A stretch of 28,069 nt of DNA. Origin: CALLVY01 sp937899855 (GTDB lineage Bacteria; Bacteroidota; Bacteroidia; Chitinophagales; Saprospiraceae). The stretch is taken from positions 1 through 28,069 of the forward strand of contig JBCBQC010000082.1 in the NCBI GenBank assembly GCA_039820405.1. The letters run 5' to 3'. Position numbers and translations under genes: made by a program. Of the stretch, positions 1-10,700 are shown piece by piece. A model generated the notes under the pieces. The model was not told the origin of the DNA. It was given only the letters and a program-made list of their open reading frames with translations, and searched no databases. The stretch's first letter is position 1. The number at the start of each line of letters is the position of its first letter.

Positions 1-3000
1 GCTTGGGCCCGCTGCAATTGGACGTAGAAGCGGTAGTTGGGAGCCGAAGCCGACAGCAGGTGGCTGTCCGCACTGAGCGAGCGTCCACTGGCCAATCCTT
101 CCTCCACGGTGAGGGGATTGATGGGGGGCTCAAACAGGGCGAGCTGCATGGGATTGCCGTTGATGTCGAGGTTGTTGCGGAGGTTGTAGAACCGGCTATC
201 CAGGGTACTCCACAGCCCGAGCAATTGCTGGTTCTGGGGAATGCCAAAGTAGAGACCGGGAATCCAGTTGTAGGGCGAATCGCCGGTGAGGGCTTGTACG
301 GCTGTCGACTGGATGTCGCTGAGGCTAGCTTCCAATCCCACCAGGAATTCCTGGATGGACTGATTGGCCTGGCTGTAGGTGGTATCGATGCTGTTGAGGG
401 TGAGCGAGGAATTGTCCTGCAAATCGGAGAAGTTGCCTTCCGATTCGGGCTGTTGGCCCAGGAGGTTATAGGCTTCGGTGTAGAAGATGTAGGCCTCCTG
501 GATGCTTTCCCGCGTCTGCTCGGTGTAGAGCACATCCCCCTGCGAGATCAGGTTCTGGATGTAGTTCATCACCGTAGCTTCCTGATAGGCCTTGGGGCGG
601 AGCATGGCGATGGCGTCGGCATCGAAGGGATCGTTGAGGTAGGTCTGTACCGCCTGGTTTTGGAGGTCGTTGTAGAAGGTACTGCCCTCGGCCCCGGCCT
701 TGGTATCGACCTCCTCGTTGCTGCCCTCTTCGAGGAACTCCGTTCCCGGTGCGGCGTAAATCTCCTGACTCAAGAGCATGTCGTAGAAGGTCCGCAGACC
801 GATAAAACGCCAGTAGATGTCGCGGTCGCTATTGGAGTCCTTGTCCAGACTCTTCTGCTCGGTGGCACTGATGTTCTCGGTGGTCTGCTGCGGATTGAAG
901 ACGTACTGGTACCAACGCTGGGCCTCGGTATAGTTGCCGCTTTCCTGATACATTTGGGCAATCAAGAGGGGGGCGTGGTGAAACAGTTCCCAGTAGTACT
1001 GGGCATCCGCACTGCTGAGGTCGAGGTAGCCATCCACGGGCCAGTAGCTTCGCGGTACGGTGTTGTAGCGGTAGGTGGCATTGGTCTCGTCGGTATTGGG
1101 CTGGAGATCGGCGAAGATGGGCTCGGTTTGGAGCTGGGTGTCGATCGAGAAGAGGCCATCAAAGCTTTGTGACTGGTAGATGGATTCGAGGTAGGGGGTC
1201 AGGTTAGAGCCCATTCGGATGTAGCGCCAATCGGTTCCGGTGGCGGCATTGGTTCCGGTGGGCAGGGTGAGGTACTGCATCTCGGTGGTGGTCACCAAAC
1301 CGGCGGTGTTGGGGGCGGAGCTGTTGGGGACGTAGCGGCCCGTCATGTCCATACCGTCGCTGTTCTGGAAGGGGAGGGGGAAGTCACCGGGCGTGGCATC
1401 CACATCGGGAACCCCCGGGCTGGTGGCGGAGTCGGGGAAATTACTGATTTGGATACCGGTAAAATCCGTGATCATTTTAAAATTGGGATTGCTTCCCGTG
1501 ATGGCGGAAAAGGGGTTGTTGGCATCCTCCAAAGCACTGATGCCCACGTAATAGTAATTACTCATTTTAGCCGGAGCGGTGCTCGTCCTGTTGGTCGACG
1601 AATCCACAAAGATATTAATGGCGGATTCGTTGAAGGCATTGGTCGTCAGCTCCCCAAGCTCAATGTGCTTCAAGGTCATTTGCTTGTTTGCCTGGGAGTA
1701 GCTGACGATGGAGGACACGTAAAACCAATTGTTCAGACTGGCGCTGGGCAGGGTGTGCGTCCAGAGCGATTTATTATTCGCATTACCACTACCGACGTAG
1801 TTGGCATACAGGGTCAGGCTAGGGGTAGCATTACCCGTCTCGTTGGTATTGAGTACAAAGGCGTTACCAAATGATTTTTGGTCGTAAGCGGGGCTAAAGA
1901 ATAAGACCACATTCTTCTGATTGTTGGTATTGATGACCCTAAACCAAAAAGCGACTTGTAGGTAATTGCTGGACGGGCTATTGAGATCGGCCAGTTGGCC
2001 GGTGTATACCCGGATACAATGCTGTCGGTTGGTACTGTAGGTGCCGGACTGGCACAGGCGGTAGTAAGGATTGTTGACCCCGCTGATGGCGGGTCCGTCG
2101 GTGGGGTTAGAGTGGAGACTGGAAATTCCCGGGCTGTAGTTTTTGGCATTGGCGAACTGATAGGCGGTGGTGTAGTTGAGCGAGTTACTGTCTTTATCCG
2201 CATCGGTTCCCTTCCACTCAATCAGGTAGTTTTTGGAGATACTACCCAAACCATCACTCGCCCCCAGTAGTCCCTGTCGTGCGGCGAGGCTCGATTGGCT
2301 CCCCGTTGGGTTGGGTAGCTTTTGGATGGGCATTCCGGGGAAGGTGACCGCCGTTTTGAGGTTGTTGACTTGGATGTTCTGAAACTTTATTCTCAAAGCA
2401 GCATCGTGGGGCCCCAGGGCATCGGCATTGTTACCTATCCACGTTTTATCCGACGTCACATTAATGCCCATGATCATTTGGTTATTGAGCGCAAAGTTAT
2501 CCTTAACAGTGTACTCAACGCTATGCTTTCGGTACCCTAATTCTTGCAGGTAGCACTGGCCATTATTGTCGATCCGCAATTTGCCAGCACTGGCGGAGTA
2601 CAAAACCAAACTTTTATCATCACCGGAAAAGCTGACGCCTGCGGATTGGGAAACGTAATACCATTGGCCGACCTGGAAATCTTCTAAGTCAATCGTCAAA
2701 TAGGCCTGTTTACTTTGGGCGTACAAGATCAAGGCGTAGCTGACCGCCGTGGCCGAAGTCGTCTGGACGAGCTGCCAGTACAGCACGGGAGTAGTAGTAT
2801 CACTCGTTTGACCCACAAAGGAGAGGGTGATCCGCTTTTCCGTTCCACCGAGTCCTTCGGTCGTCTCCGCACTCGTAAAATTATCAATCCTAAACCAGTA
2901 AGCCATCTCGATGGGCTTGACGAGCGCGTTGGCGAAGGTTCCCGTGTCTCCTTTGCTAGAGACATTGTAGCCCGGTGCGTAACTGGGGTCCCCCCAGTTG

Positions 3001-6000
3001 AAAAGCATGGTCTCCTCGGTGGCGCCCGAGACTTGGTATACTGGGTTTTGCTTCCCGTTGATCAGGAGTTGGCTACTGTCTGCTTGATGAAAATCTCCTA
3101 GCCCCGATAAAGTGGTTACGATACCCGAACTGTTATAGTGGCGGGCCATTTGATAAGCTACTGGGGTAGTCGTCTCGTCCAGTGGTGTAGGAATGGCCAA
3201 GTCCGCCGTGGTGCCCAAGTAAGTGGCCGTAAAGGTACTCTGTGCTCCGTCCGAATTCAACTGTAGATTGCCAATGCTCAGATCGGAATAAAGCGTGACC
3301 TCGGCCTGGATGGCATTGCCCACGTACTTATTGGGAAAGGTAGCGGTAACATTAGAGGTCTCGATATCAATGGTATTATTGTAAGCGTAACCAGCGTAAG
3401 TCAAGCCAATCACCAAGTCCTTGGCATTGGGCGTAATGCTGAGTTGGGCCTGATTGAGTAGACTCTGGACAAAGCTGGTCTTGTCGTTGTAGACGTTCTG
3501 TGACTGGTCGTTGCTCACCGGTAGGTTCATGATGGTCCGCGCGTTGGTCCAATTGCCCGATACCTGGAGGTAGGAATAATTGACCTTGATCTCGTAGCCT
3601 TTGACGTAGCCATCGGAATTGTTAGTCGGCGATTCGCTGACGTCCGAAGATTGTACCTCAAACCACAGGATCAGCAAGCGGTCGTCGATCCGAGCCAGTT
3701 GAACCCGGCTGGCGGCAATGGCCACGTCGATCTTCTTCCAGGTCGACCAGCCGGTGGGGGTGTAGGCCCCGTCGATGAACGCACAGTCGAGCGTCCGGTA
3801 AAAGAAATTGCTGGTAGCCACCGAATAACCAATAAAGGAAATGGTACATTGTTGATTGCTGATCGTCGAACAACTGCTGCTGACGATGCTCAGACCGGAT
3901 ACTTCGGTAAAGCTTTGCAGGTAGTTCGAAAAGGCTTGTTCGATGTTTTCCGCATTGATCTTACCCTGCTTGAGGGTACTGATAAAATCCTGGTAGATCG
4001 AACTGGACTTGGGCTTGAGGTCGGGCCGGACGTAGTTCTCGGGGTTGACGAAAATCTCCCGGTTGGCCTCCCACAGGCGGTAGGTCCGGAAGTAGGGCCA
4101 CTCCGTGGCGACAAAGTCCGGGTCGATGGTAAAATTGGATTCCAGGTGCATGATCACCCGGTAGAAAAAGGTCTGGAATACCCCGATGGCATCCTTGACC
4201 GCGGAGGTGGTAAACTTGCTGGTCACCTCCACGTCGGTCAGCAAGTATTCCGACAGGGAGTTGGTATCCTGAATGGCTTCCAATACTTCCTTCTTGGAAT
4301 TGGCGTAGCCGTTGAGCAGGGCGCTGATCAGCAGGTCGCGGTAGGCCGAGGTGAGGGGAAAAATCAAACTGTTGTCAATCCCTTCCGCCGAGGCACTGCC
4401 GTTGAGGGCGTACACGGCATCCGTGGTCTGGTTGGCCAAAAGTTCCAAGGCCTCGTTGTTGACCCCCGAGGTGACATCGTCCACCACGGTCGTAAACTGC
4501 GCATTAAAACCCTGCATCCACACGGGGTCCAAGCCCACCTGCTGGCCGTACTGGAGCAAGTTGTTGACACCCGTCAGTACCGTTACCGGGTCCGTGAGGG
4601 TGACCACGCCGCTGTTCACCTTATTGCCCCAATTGGTCAAGATATTGGTCAGGGTCGTGCTGTCCCAATGGGTAGCCTTGACTAAGTCACTGATCGAGGT
4701 TTTGGCACTGGGGACCAGCGCGGCCAGCATCAAATTGTCGGGATCGGAGTACTGCTGGATCAAGGTGTGGATTTGGCCGATGTTTTGCAGTGCCGCCGCG
4801 TCGATGGCAAAGTCGTCATAGTCATCCGCTACACTTAGGGCACTATGCTTGGCCAGGATAAAGTTGATCTCCGCCTGCGACAAATCGTAAGCGTTGATCA
4901 GATTGGCAAAACGCTGCATCGCCGCGTAGTAGAGGGTTTGCTCATCAATGCTCAAGCGCTGGAATGCGTAGAGTACATTGGCATCCTCGGGCGAGGTGCT
5001 ATTGGGATACAATTGGTACCAATCGGCCACCGTCGCGGCTTGCTCGGAATTGAGCGAAAAGGTGTTTTGGAAAACACTCTGGCTAATGGCCATCTGCTTT
5101 TCCTGATAGCTCAGTAGCGTCTGATTGATCGCCGCCTCAAACTGGGCCTGATCCGCCGCGTCCCCCGAGAGTGGCTTGACGATCGCCGCCATATCGGTAC
5201 TGCTGACCGGAGCCTTGAGCACGATACCCAAATTGGTACCCGTTTCGCTATCGACGTTGGAGTCGAAGTACTGTTTGGACTGTAGGGTATCGTAAGTCGT
5301 GCCGTATTGATCGCTGGTGTAGGCGGGGACTTGAACAACCATTACGGTAATGAAGTTGTCTCGGGTGAGCATCACGTCGCTGGTCATCTGGGCCACCAGG
5401 GCCTGCGCGGCGCTCGTGACGGTACTGCTGGCCGGTAGGAGCGGATTGGAGGTATCCTTTGTAGCCGTCGACATTTCCTGGAAGGTATCGACCGAGATTC
5501 CGGCCTCCGACAGTTGGTCGACAAAGCTTTCCAGCGCTTGGAAGTCGGTCCAGACCACGCTCAGGTCGGTGGGCAGGGCGAGGAAGTCATTGTCCAGGGC
5601 CTGGAGGAGGTAGAGCAAATTGTCAACGCTGATGCTGCGCAACTGGCAGTACAGGGCGGCGCGGTACAGGCCCGAGAGGAAGATGCTATTTTGGGCGGAC
5701 AGATCGATCTGCGTCACCTTTTGACCGTAGGATCCGACCATATAAGCGACCAAGCTTTGCAGGTCCGCCGCGCTCAGGCCCAGGGCCTTGGCGATGGTGC
5801 TGCTGGTCTGGGCATCGGTACCCGTGGTAGCGGTACTGTTCCACTTATTCTGATCGGGTACCGACGATCCAAAGAGGCTGAACAATAGGGGCGTACCGTT
5901 CTCTTCTCCCTGGTACTTGAGCTGTCCGATCAGGGCGGCAGCGGCGTTGATGGAGAGCTTGTACTGCGCCTGTACGGCTTGGACTCCGGCCAGGTACTCG

Positions 6001-7673
6001 TAGGTACTGTCGAGGGTCAAAAGGTCAGTGGTATCGTCGGCGGTACTTTTCTTTCTGCGCTTTTTGGTGGTGCTAGTGGTGGAGGGGCGGACGGCGAAGA
6101 GGCTGGTCAGTAGCCAGTTGAGTTCCGCGTAGCTCAGCCCGGTCAGTTGGGCCAGGCGGACCATCCGGTTGGCCCGGTCCAAATTGGTCACGCTAGCGTT
6201 TTCAAAGAGGTAGCTTTTCGAGCTATCGTCATAGCTGATGCTGAGGTTGTCGGCATCCAGTCCCTGGTTGGGGTAGAGGCTACCGTCGAGGGAATTTCTG
6301 ATTTCCCCATCGCTCAGATCGCCGTACACCACGTCCGCTAGGTCTTCCGCATCGATTCCCGCCTTGACCTGAAAGAGCAGGGGCGTGATGGCGGAGAGGG
6401 AAGCGGTCGGTTCGAGCCCAAAGCGCGGTCCGAGCTCCGTCATATCGCTGCTGAAGGTTTTGAGGATTTCCAAGTACATATTGGTCGACATGTCCCAGTT
6501 TTGCCAGGTCGGTACGGTGGGGCTACTGGGATTGCTGGCTTTGACGACCAGGGTGGCCAGGTCGGTCTGGAGCAGTTCGAGGGCCCGGAAGATTTGTTGG
6601 TGGTTGTAGTTAAAGGGCGCCGCAAAGGGGTAGGCGACCGTAGCCTCCGATAGGTCGTTCACCGGATCCTTGATGGGATCGATGGGAAGGTTTCCCAATT
6701 GGTCTTCCAGTGCCTTGATCACCAGGTTGATCTTGGGGACTTCGGTGGTCGTATTGTCCGCCGTCAGGATGACGTCGTAGATGTCGGGGCGGCGGGTACT
6801 CAGGTCGGTATTGTCTACGCTGCTATCCACCTTGCTGATGTTTTCCTGCCGGGCTTTTTCCAGGTCGACCAGGTAGGCGGCGGGGGAGAGGACGCTTTCG
6901 AATTCGTCGACGGAGATAAAGTTTTCCTCCCCGAACAAGCCCTCGAAATTGGGCAGTCCATCGTAGTTGGCGGAGGACTTGTCGCCGAGGTTGTTCCAGG
7001 GGACTTGGCGGATATTATCGCCACTGCTGGCTTGAACGCCAAAGTAGGTGTACATCACGGCGCTGCGGATATTGGCGGCGCTGTTGTAAAAGGTGCTGGC
7101 GCGCTCCTCGGCTTGGGTATCTTCCGTGTCGCCCGAGATGGCGAAGAGGGCGTAGTAAAAATCTACGAACTCGCTGGCGACGTAGCGGGTGACGTCGAAG
7201 GAGGAGGCGACGCTGGCACCGGTGGGATTGGCCGCTCCATCGCCGGTGTCGGGCTGGAGGAGGGAAAAGACGAGCTTATACAGGGTGTCCGAATCTTTAT
7301 CAAAGTCGCCCAGGCCCGAGAAATTGGGGTTGAGGGTGATATTGGTCAGCCGCAGCTGGGCGTTGTAGATGGCCTCGATGGCCTCGTCGAAGGTGACGGT
7401 GGTCAGGGTCCACTTGTCGGACAAGCTTTCGACGGCATCGGATTTGTTAAAGTAGGCGGGATCGCTTTGGACGGCGGTGACGATTTGGTTCAGTGTTTTT
7501 CCAGTGTCGCTCATAAATTGGGCGAACAATTCGGAGGTCGTATACACCGTAGTGCTCCCATCGGTGAGGCTGCCATTGCCATTGGCACCGTTAGCCGAGC
7601 CGTTGCCGTTGCTGTGGCCCTTGCCGTTGAGGACGGCGCGAAAGCGGCTCTTTTTTGGGGTGGTTGATCTCAT
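1..7673 (-). CDS. TcA subunit of a Tc (toxin complex) toxin, 3' end outside window
   Basis: This is the translocation/receptor-binding subunit of a Tc toxin, which in known systems forms a pentameric, syringe-like injector. The minus-strand frame opens with ATG at 7671-7673 and stays open to position 1, giving about 2557 residues without a stop; I read 1143-3662 codon by codon and sampled the rest. Family blocks seen: SPAAYLVDLEKA plus RRPDIYDVI near residues 257-300 (VRP1 region); RLWEANREIFVNPENYVRPD near 1190, followed by WSTWKKIDVAI (neuraminidase-like region); YYWELFHHAPLLIAQMY and DPFDADAIAMLRPKAYQ near 2210-2340; and NGNPMQLALFEPPINP near 2520, the linker before the channel. The pore-forming channel and TcB-binding domain therefore lie off the left edge. 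Odd features are a Gly/Asn-rich N-terminal tail, a KKRRKK loop at residues 537-542 and two LamG-like inserts. It lies 84 bases downstream of the BC gene, probably in one operon. Confidence 0.93.
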   Translation of the reverse strand, partial: MRSTTPKKSRFRAVLNGKGHSNGNGSANGANGNGSLTDGSTTVYTTSELFAQFMSDTGKTLNQIVTAVQSDPAYFNKSDAVESLSDKWTLTTVTFDEAIEAIYNAQLRLTNITLNPNFSGLGDFDKDSDTLYKLVFSLLQPDTGDGAANPTGASVASSFDVTRYVASEFVDFYYALFAISGDTEDTQAEERASTFYNSAANIRSAVMYTYFGVQASSGDNIRQVPWNNLGDKSSANYDGLPNFEGLFGEENFISVDEFESVLSPAAYLVDLEKARQENISKVDSSVDNTDLSTRRPDIYDVILTADNTTTEVPKINLVIKALEDQLGNLPIDPIKDPVNDLSEATVAYPFAAPFNYNHQQIFRALELLQTDLATLVVKASNPSSPTVPTWQNWDMSTNMYLEILKTFSSDMTELGPRFGLEPTASLSAITPLLFQVKAGIDAEDLADVVYGDLSDGEIRNSLDGSLYPNQGLDADNLSISYDDSSKSYLFENASVTNLDRANRMVRLAQLTGLSYAELNWLLTSLFAVRPSTTSTTKKRRKKSTADDTTDLLTLDSTYEYLAGVQAVQAQYKLSINAAAALIGQLKYQGEENGTPLLFSLFGSSVPDQNKWNSTATTGTDAQTSSTIAKALGLSAADLQSLVAYMVGSYGQKVTQIDLSAQNSIFLSGLYRAALYCQLRSISVDNLLYLLQALDNDFLALPTDLSVVWTDFQALESFVDQLSEAGISVDTFQEMSTATKDTSNPLLPASSTVTSAAQALVAQMTSDVMLTRDNFITVMVVQVPAYTSDQYGTTYDTLQSKQYFDSNVDSETGTNLGIVLKAPVSSTDMAAIVKPLSGDAADQAQFEAAINQTLLSYQEKQMAISQSVFQNTFSLNSEQAATVADWYQLYPNSTSPEDANVLYAFQRLSIDEQTLYYAAMQRFANLINAYDLSQAEINFILAKHSALSVADDYDDFAIDAAALQNIGQIHTLIQQYSDPDNLMLAALVPSAKTSISDLVKATHWDSTTLTNILTNWGNKVNSGVVTLTDPVTVLTGVNNLLQYGQQVGLDPVWMQGFNAQFTTVVDDVTSGVNNEALELLANQTTDAVYALNGSASAEGIDNSLIFPLTSAYRDLLISALLNGYANSKKEVLEAIQDTNSLSEYLLTDVEVTSKFTTSAVKDAIGVFQTFFYRVIMHLESNFTIDPDFVATEWPYFRTYRLWEANREIFVNPENYVRPDLKPKSSSIYQDFISTLKQGKINAENIEQAFSNYLQSFTEVSGLSIVSSSCSTISNQQCTISFIGYSVATSNFFYRTLDCAFIDGAYTPTGWSTWKKIDVAIAASRVQLARIDDRLLILWFEVQSSDVSESPTNNSDGYVKGYEIKVNYSYLQVSGNWTNARTIMNLPVSNDQSQNVYNDKTSFVQSLLNQAQLSITPNAKDLVIGLTYAGYAYNNTIDIETSNVTATFPNKYVGNAIQAEVTLYSDLSIGNLQLNSDGAQSTFTATYLGTTADLAIPTPLDETTTPVAYQMARHYNSSGIVTTLSGLGDFHQADSSQLLINGKQNPVYQVSGATEETMLFNWGDPSYAPGYNVSSKGDTGTFANALVKPIEMAYWFRIDNFTSAETTEGLGGTEKRITLSFVGQTSDTTTPVLYWQLVQTTSATAVSYALILYAQSKQAYLTIDLEDFQVGQWYYVSQSAGVSFSGDDKSLVLYSASAGKLRIDNNGQCYLQELGYRKHSVEYTVKDNFALNNQMIMGINVTSDKTWIGNNADALGPHDAALRIKFQNIQVNNLKTAVTFPGMPIQKLPNPTGSQSSLAARQGLLGASDGLGSISKNYLIEWKGTDADKDSNSLNYTTAYQFANAKNYSPGISSLHSNPTDGPAISGVNNPYYRLCQSGTYSTNRQHCIRVYTGQLADLNSPSSNYLQVAFWFRVINTNNQKNVVLFFSPAYDQKSFGNAFVLNTNETGNATPSLTLYANYVGSGNANNKSLWTHTLPSASLNNWFYVSSIVSYSQANKQMTLKHIELGELTTNAFNESAINIFVDSSTNRTSTAPAKMSNYYYVGISALEDANNPFSAITGSNPNFKMITDFTGIQISNFPDSATSPGVPDVDATPGDFPLPFQNSDGMDMTGRYVPNSSAPNTAGLVTTTEMQYLTLPTGTNAATGTDWRYIRMGSNLTPYLESIYQSQSFDGLFSIDTQLQTEPIFADLQPNTDETNATYRYNTVPRSYWPVDGYLDLSSADAQYYWELFHHAPLLIAQMYQESGNYTEAQRWYQYVFNPQQTTENISATEQKSLDKDSNSDRDIYWRFIGLRTFYDMLLSQEIYAAPGTEFLEEGSNEEVDTKAGAEGSTFYNDLQNQAVQTYLNDPFDADAIAMLRPKAYQEATVMNYIQNLISQGDVLYTEQTRESIQEAYIFYTEAYNLLGQQPESEGNFSDLQDNSSLTLNSIDTTYSQANQSIQEFLVGLEASLSDIQSTAVQALTGDSPYNWIPGLYFGIPQNQQLLGLWSTLDSRFYNLRNNLDINGNPMQLALFEPPINPLTVEEGLASGRSLSADSHLLSASAPNYRFYVQLQRAQ
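1380..2960 (-). repeat. Tandem pair of LamG/concanavalin-like domains inside TcA
   Basis: Two segments of roughly 200 residues each share the same order of blocks. Copy A (about 2960-2340) has MAYWFRIDN, then VGQWYYVSQS, then KSLVLYSASAGKLRI and a closing ALRIKFQNIQVNN. Copy B (about 2100-1380) has VAFWFRVIN, then LNNWFYVSSI, then KQMTLKHIELGELTT and a closing KMITDFTGIQISNF. The pattern of a W-F strand, a W-Y/F-Y-V strand and a lysine-led strand about ten residues later is typical of LamG-type sugar- or protein-binding jelly rolls. They lie where TcA proteins carry variable receptor-binding domains, so a target-recognition role is inferred. Boundaries are approximate. Confidence 0.6.
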
Positions 7674-7757
7674 GATTTTTTATTTAGTAGGTTTAATTTT
7701 TATTTTAGTTATTGATAATTTTCTTTCGTTGGCGGTAGGGGCTTGGTCCCTTCGTCA
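7674..7757 (-). promoter_or_regulatory. AT-rich BC-A intergenic spacer
   Basis: These 84 bases separate the BC stop codon from the TcA start. The half next to TcA is strongly AT-rich (T-rich as written on the plus strand), which fits an unstructured translation-initiation region in Bacteroidota. I see no convincing terminator hairpin and no clear TAnnTTTG-type -7 box, so read-through from BC into A is the simpler assumption. An internal promoter cannot be excluded. Confidence 0.3.
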
Positions 7758-10700
7758 TTAGTGCTCCGTAATGGTATCATTGGCGTGTTCATGACCCTGT
7801 TTTACCCGTTGATCCATGGATTCCACCATTTGATCCCGGCGGTGCTCGACCGCATTCATAAATTGGCGATCCAAAACTTGTATGATGGGTACTCCACCAA
7901 ATAGGGCTTCGCTTATCTCATCGTGTGTCTTACCGGCTCTCTCCATGACGTACAACCCTCCAAGGTGTCCCAATACGGTGGCGCTCGTTACTCCACTTTT
8001 TAGGAAGGGGACTTTGGCATCTCTGAGTTCTGGATCTTTAATGCGCTTGGCAAGCGCTGGTAATTTGCCCAGTCCATAACCGATGATGAAGCCGGCAACG
8101 TGGGCACTAGCCGCTTCTATCCAGACGTTTTTGATATGGCGTGCCATCAAACCTTGCATTTCGATAATTTCCTCATCGCTGATGTTATTTTCATGATGAC
8201 TCTTGGGTGCAGAGGCGTTCATCTTTTCGTATTCTTGGTGGAATTCTTGGAGAAAAGTACGGACCTCTTTCGCACTTTTGGGCTCGATTCTCTTGGCCAG
8301 GCCGGCGAGTACAAATTGGTGCAAAGCTAGCCGGTAACCTATAGCGACGTGTCTCAAATTGGGGGCGTGAAGCTTTTCCATCGTTTCTAAACGGTCACCG
8401 AAAAAATCTTTTACCCCTTTTTTGAGACCCTCTATGATGTAATGCTTCTGATTCTCCTTTTGTACCACATACTCGCGGTATTTATCTCTCACCTTTGCTC
8501 TTTCCTCCGCATCATTTCGGAAGCGTAAAATTTCCACTCTCCTATCTCTGGCTGCTTGCCGCTGATCAGCTGCGTTTTGCACGTATTCATACTGTACGTT
8601 GTTCCGAGATTCTTCGCTAATCAACGCACGGTGACTGAGTGCGCCGGGGATGTGAATATTTTCCCGCATCACTGCCATGAGGCGATTGGCTAAGCCGAGG
8701 ATACCTCTTCCCATCCCCATCACATCCCGATGCGTTACCGGATTTCCCCCCACCATCGCGTAGAGGTTCAAACCCTCCACAAAACCCGCCGGATCGGGAC
8801 TCAACCAACGAAAACGACTGCCCGAGTAATAGCGCATCCCGTAGTAGTACAAGTCGGTCTGGTCCCGCTCCTGACCGGAGTAGCGGTAGTGCTTGACCGT
8901 ATTGCTCGCACTGGAAAAAGAGGTGCCACCGTAGGGGTAAAATTCTTCGTAGCTCAGTACTGCTCCGCTGCTATCCAGCAACAGTTGGCAAGAGTCAATG
9001 TGGTTGTCGACGAAGAAGACCGTTTTGGTATTGTCCGTCGTTACGGCGGCTCCCTTTTGATACTGGTAGACATCGTAACGCGCCACCTGCTGGTGCCCCA
9101 GCCGGATCCGATTGGATTGGTAGGCCGTCTCGGGGGATACACTGCCATTGGCATCGGTCACCGTTTCCCCATCGTACTGCAAATTGCTGCCCGTCCATAG
9201 ACTCCGGTACTCCAGATCCAGGTAAAAGACCACTTCCAATTGGGTCATCGCTCCTTTGCTGTTGTAGGTCATGGTAATCTTGCGCGAGCGTCGCCGTCCT
9301 TGTCCGTAGGTGTAGTATTCGATCACCGTATTGCCACTGCTGCTGTCCAGTTGTTTGAGAACCTGCATTTGGTTTTGGTAATTCCAGTTGATCGCCGTAT
9401 CGTCATCGGTACGGAGTAAATTGCCGTGGACGTCCATCAGGCCATCGCTGAGGAAGGTAGCGTCCAGATCGGCCTGCTGGCTGCTGCTCAGGGCCTCGTA
9501 CTGCGCTTGGTCAATCGCCCGATTGGACTGGCCGCCGGTGTACATCTGGATGGTTTGACTCTGGCCCGCCGTCGTATTCTGGTGCTGTACCCAGGTCAGG
9601 TTGTCCCCGTCGTCGTAGCCGTAGTTCCGTTGGTAGGCACTCAAAGCCGCCGTGGTCTTACTGGGGGCCTGCTCCATACCTCCGGCACTGATCATCCGGT
9701 AACTGCCGTCGTAGTCGTAGCTGCCCCGGGCGCTGTACTGCTGGGTACCCGTAAGGGGCGATTGGCTCGAAGCCGGTCCCTGGTAATTGCCCGCCAGCTG
9801 GGTGATGTTGCCCACGGGGTCAAAGGTGTACACCAGGTCCTGGCGCGTGCTGTCGTCCACCTGCGAGCTGGGAATCAATTCGTTTTCGTCGGTCCAGCTA
9901 AAGTCGGCATCGGTGGTGGAGAACAACTGTACGTTGCGGTAATTTTTGGGGTCGTAGATGCTAAAGGTCTGGAAGACGAGCTGGCTGGTGGAGCTGTTGT
10001 ACTGCGACTGGGTCCGCTGTCCCTTGGCATTGTAAACGAGTTGCTTGACGTAGGGAATGCCGTTGAGCAACCGCTGGGCCAGGGGACCGGACTCGTGGTA
10101 AAAATAGCGGTGGATTTGTTGAGCGGTATCCACCCGTTGCGTCAGCCGTCCCAGCGCATCGTATGCCAGTTGATTGCTGTAATAGGTGCTTTGTAGCTGG
10201 TTGGTATCGTAGGGCAGCTTGCTCACCGTGACGGACAGCTCGGGAACCTCGATCAGCGGCAGCAAGGGAGTGGTGGTGGTGGCTTCCACTCGGTAGGCCT
10301 TGGTCAGCTGCGTCACGCCACCCACGAGCTTGCCCTGGATGGTGTAGCCACCCCTCAAGTACTGCCACTGCGCTTGGTCAAAGTGCTGGTACGGTTTGCC
10401 GCGGAGGTTGTAATCTTCGGGATTGTCGACGCTTTCCCCGTAGAGCATCCGCTCGGTCGTAACGGGCCCCTCCGTCACCGAAGTGCTGCCCGCTTTTTGA
10501 TAGGCCACCAGGTGAGCCGTCGGTCGGTGTAGGGCATCGAACTGGTAGGTGTGTACGTAACCTTTCTCGTCGCGACTCCACAGCGGCCGGCCGATGACGT
10601 CCACCAGCTTCCACTCCTGTCCAGCATCACAACTCTGGCTGCTGATCTTTCCTCCCATCGTTGCGGGGTAGGTGTAAGTCATGTTCACCAGCGATTCCGC

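Noticed and set aside
3..7667. Long plus-strand open frames (e.g. 3-1172, 3651-4685, 6699-7667)
   Set aside because: They lie in exact antisense codon register to TcA, are G/V/L-rich without domains, and reflect the GC-rich codon bias of the real minus-strand gene.
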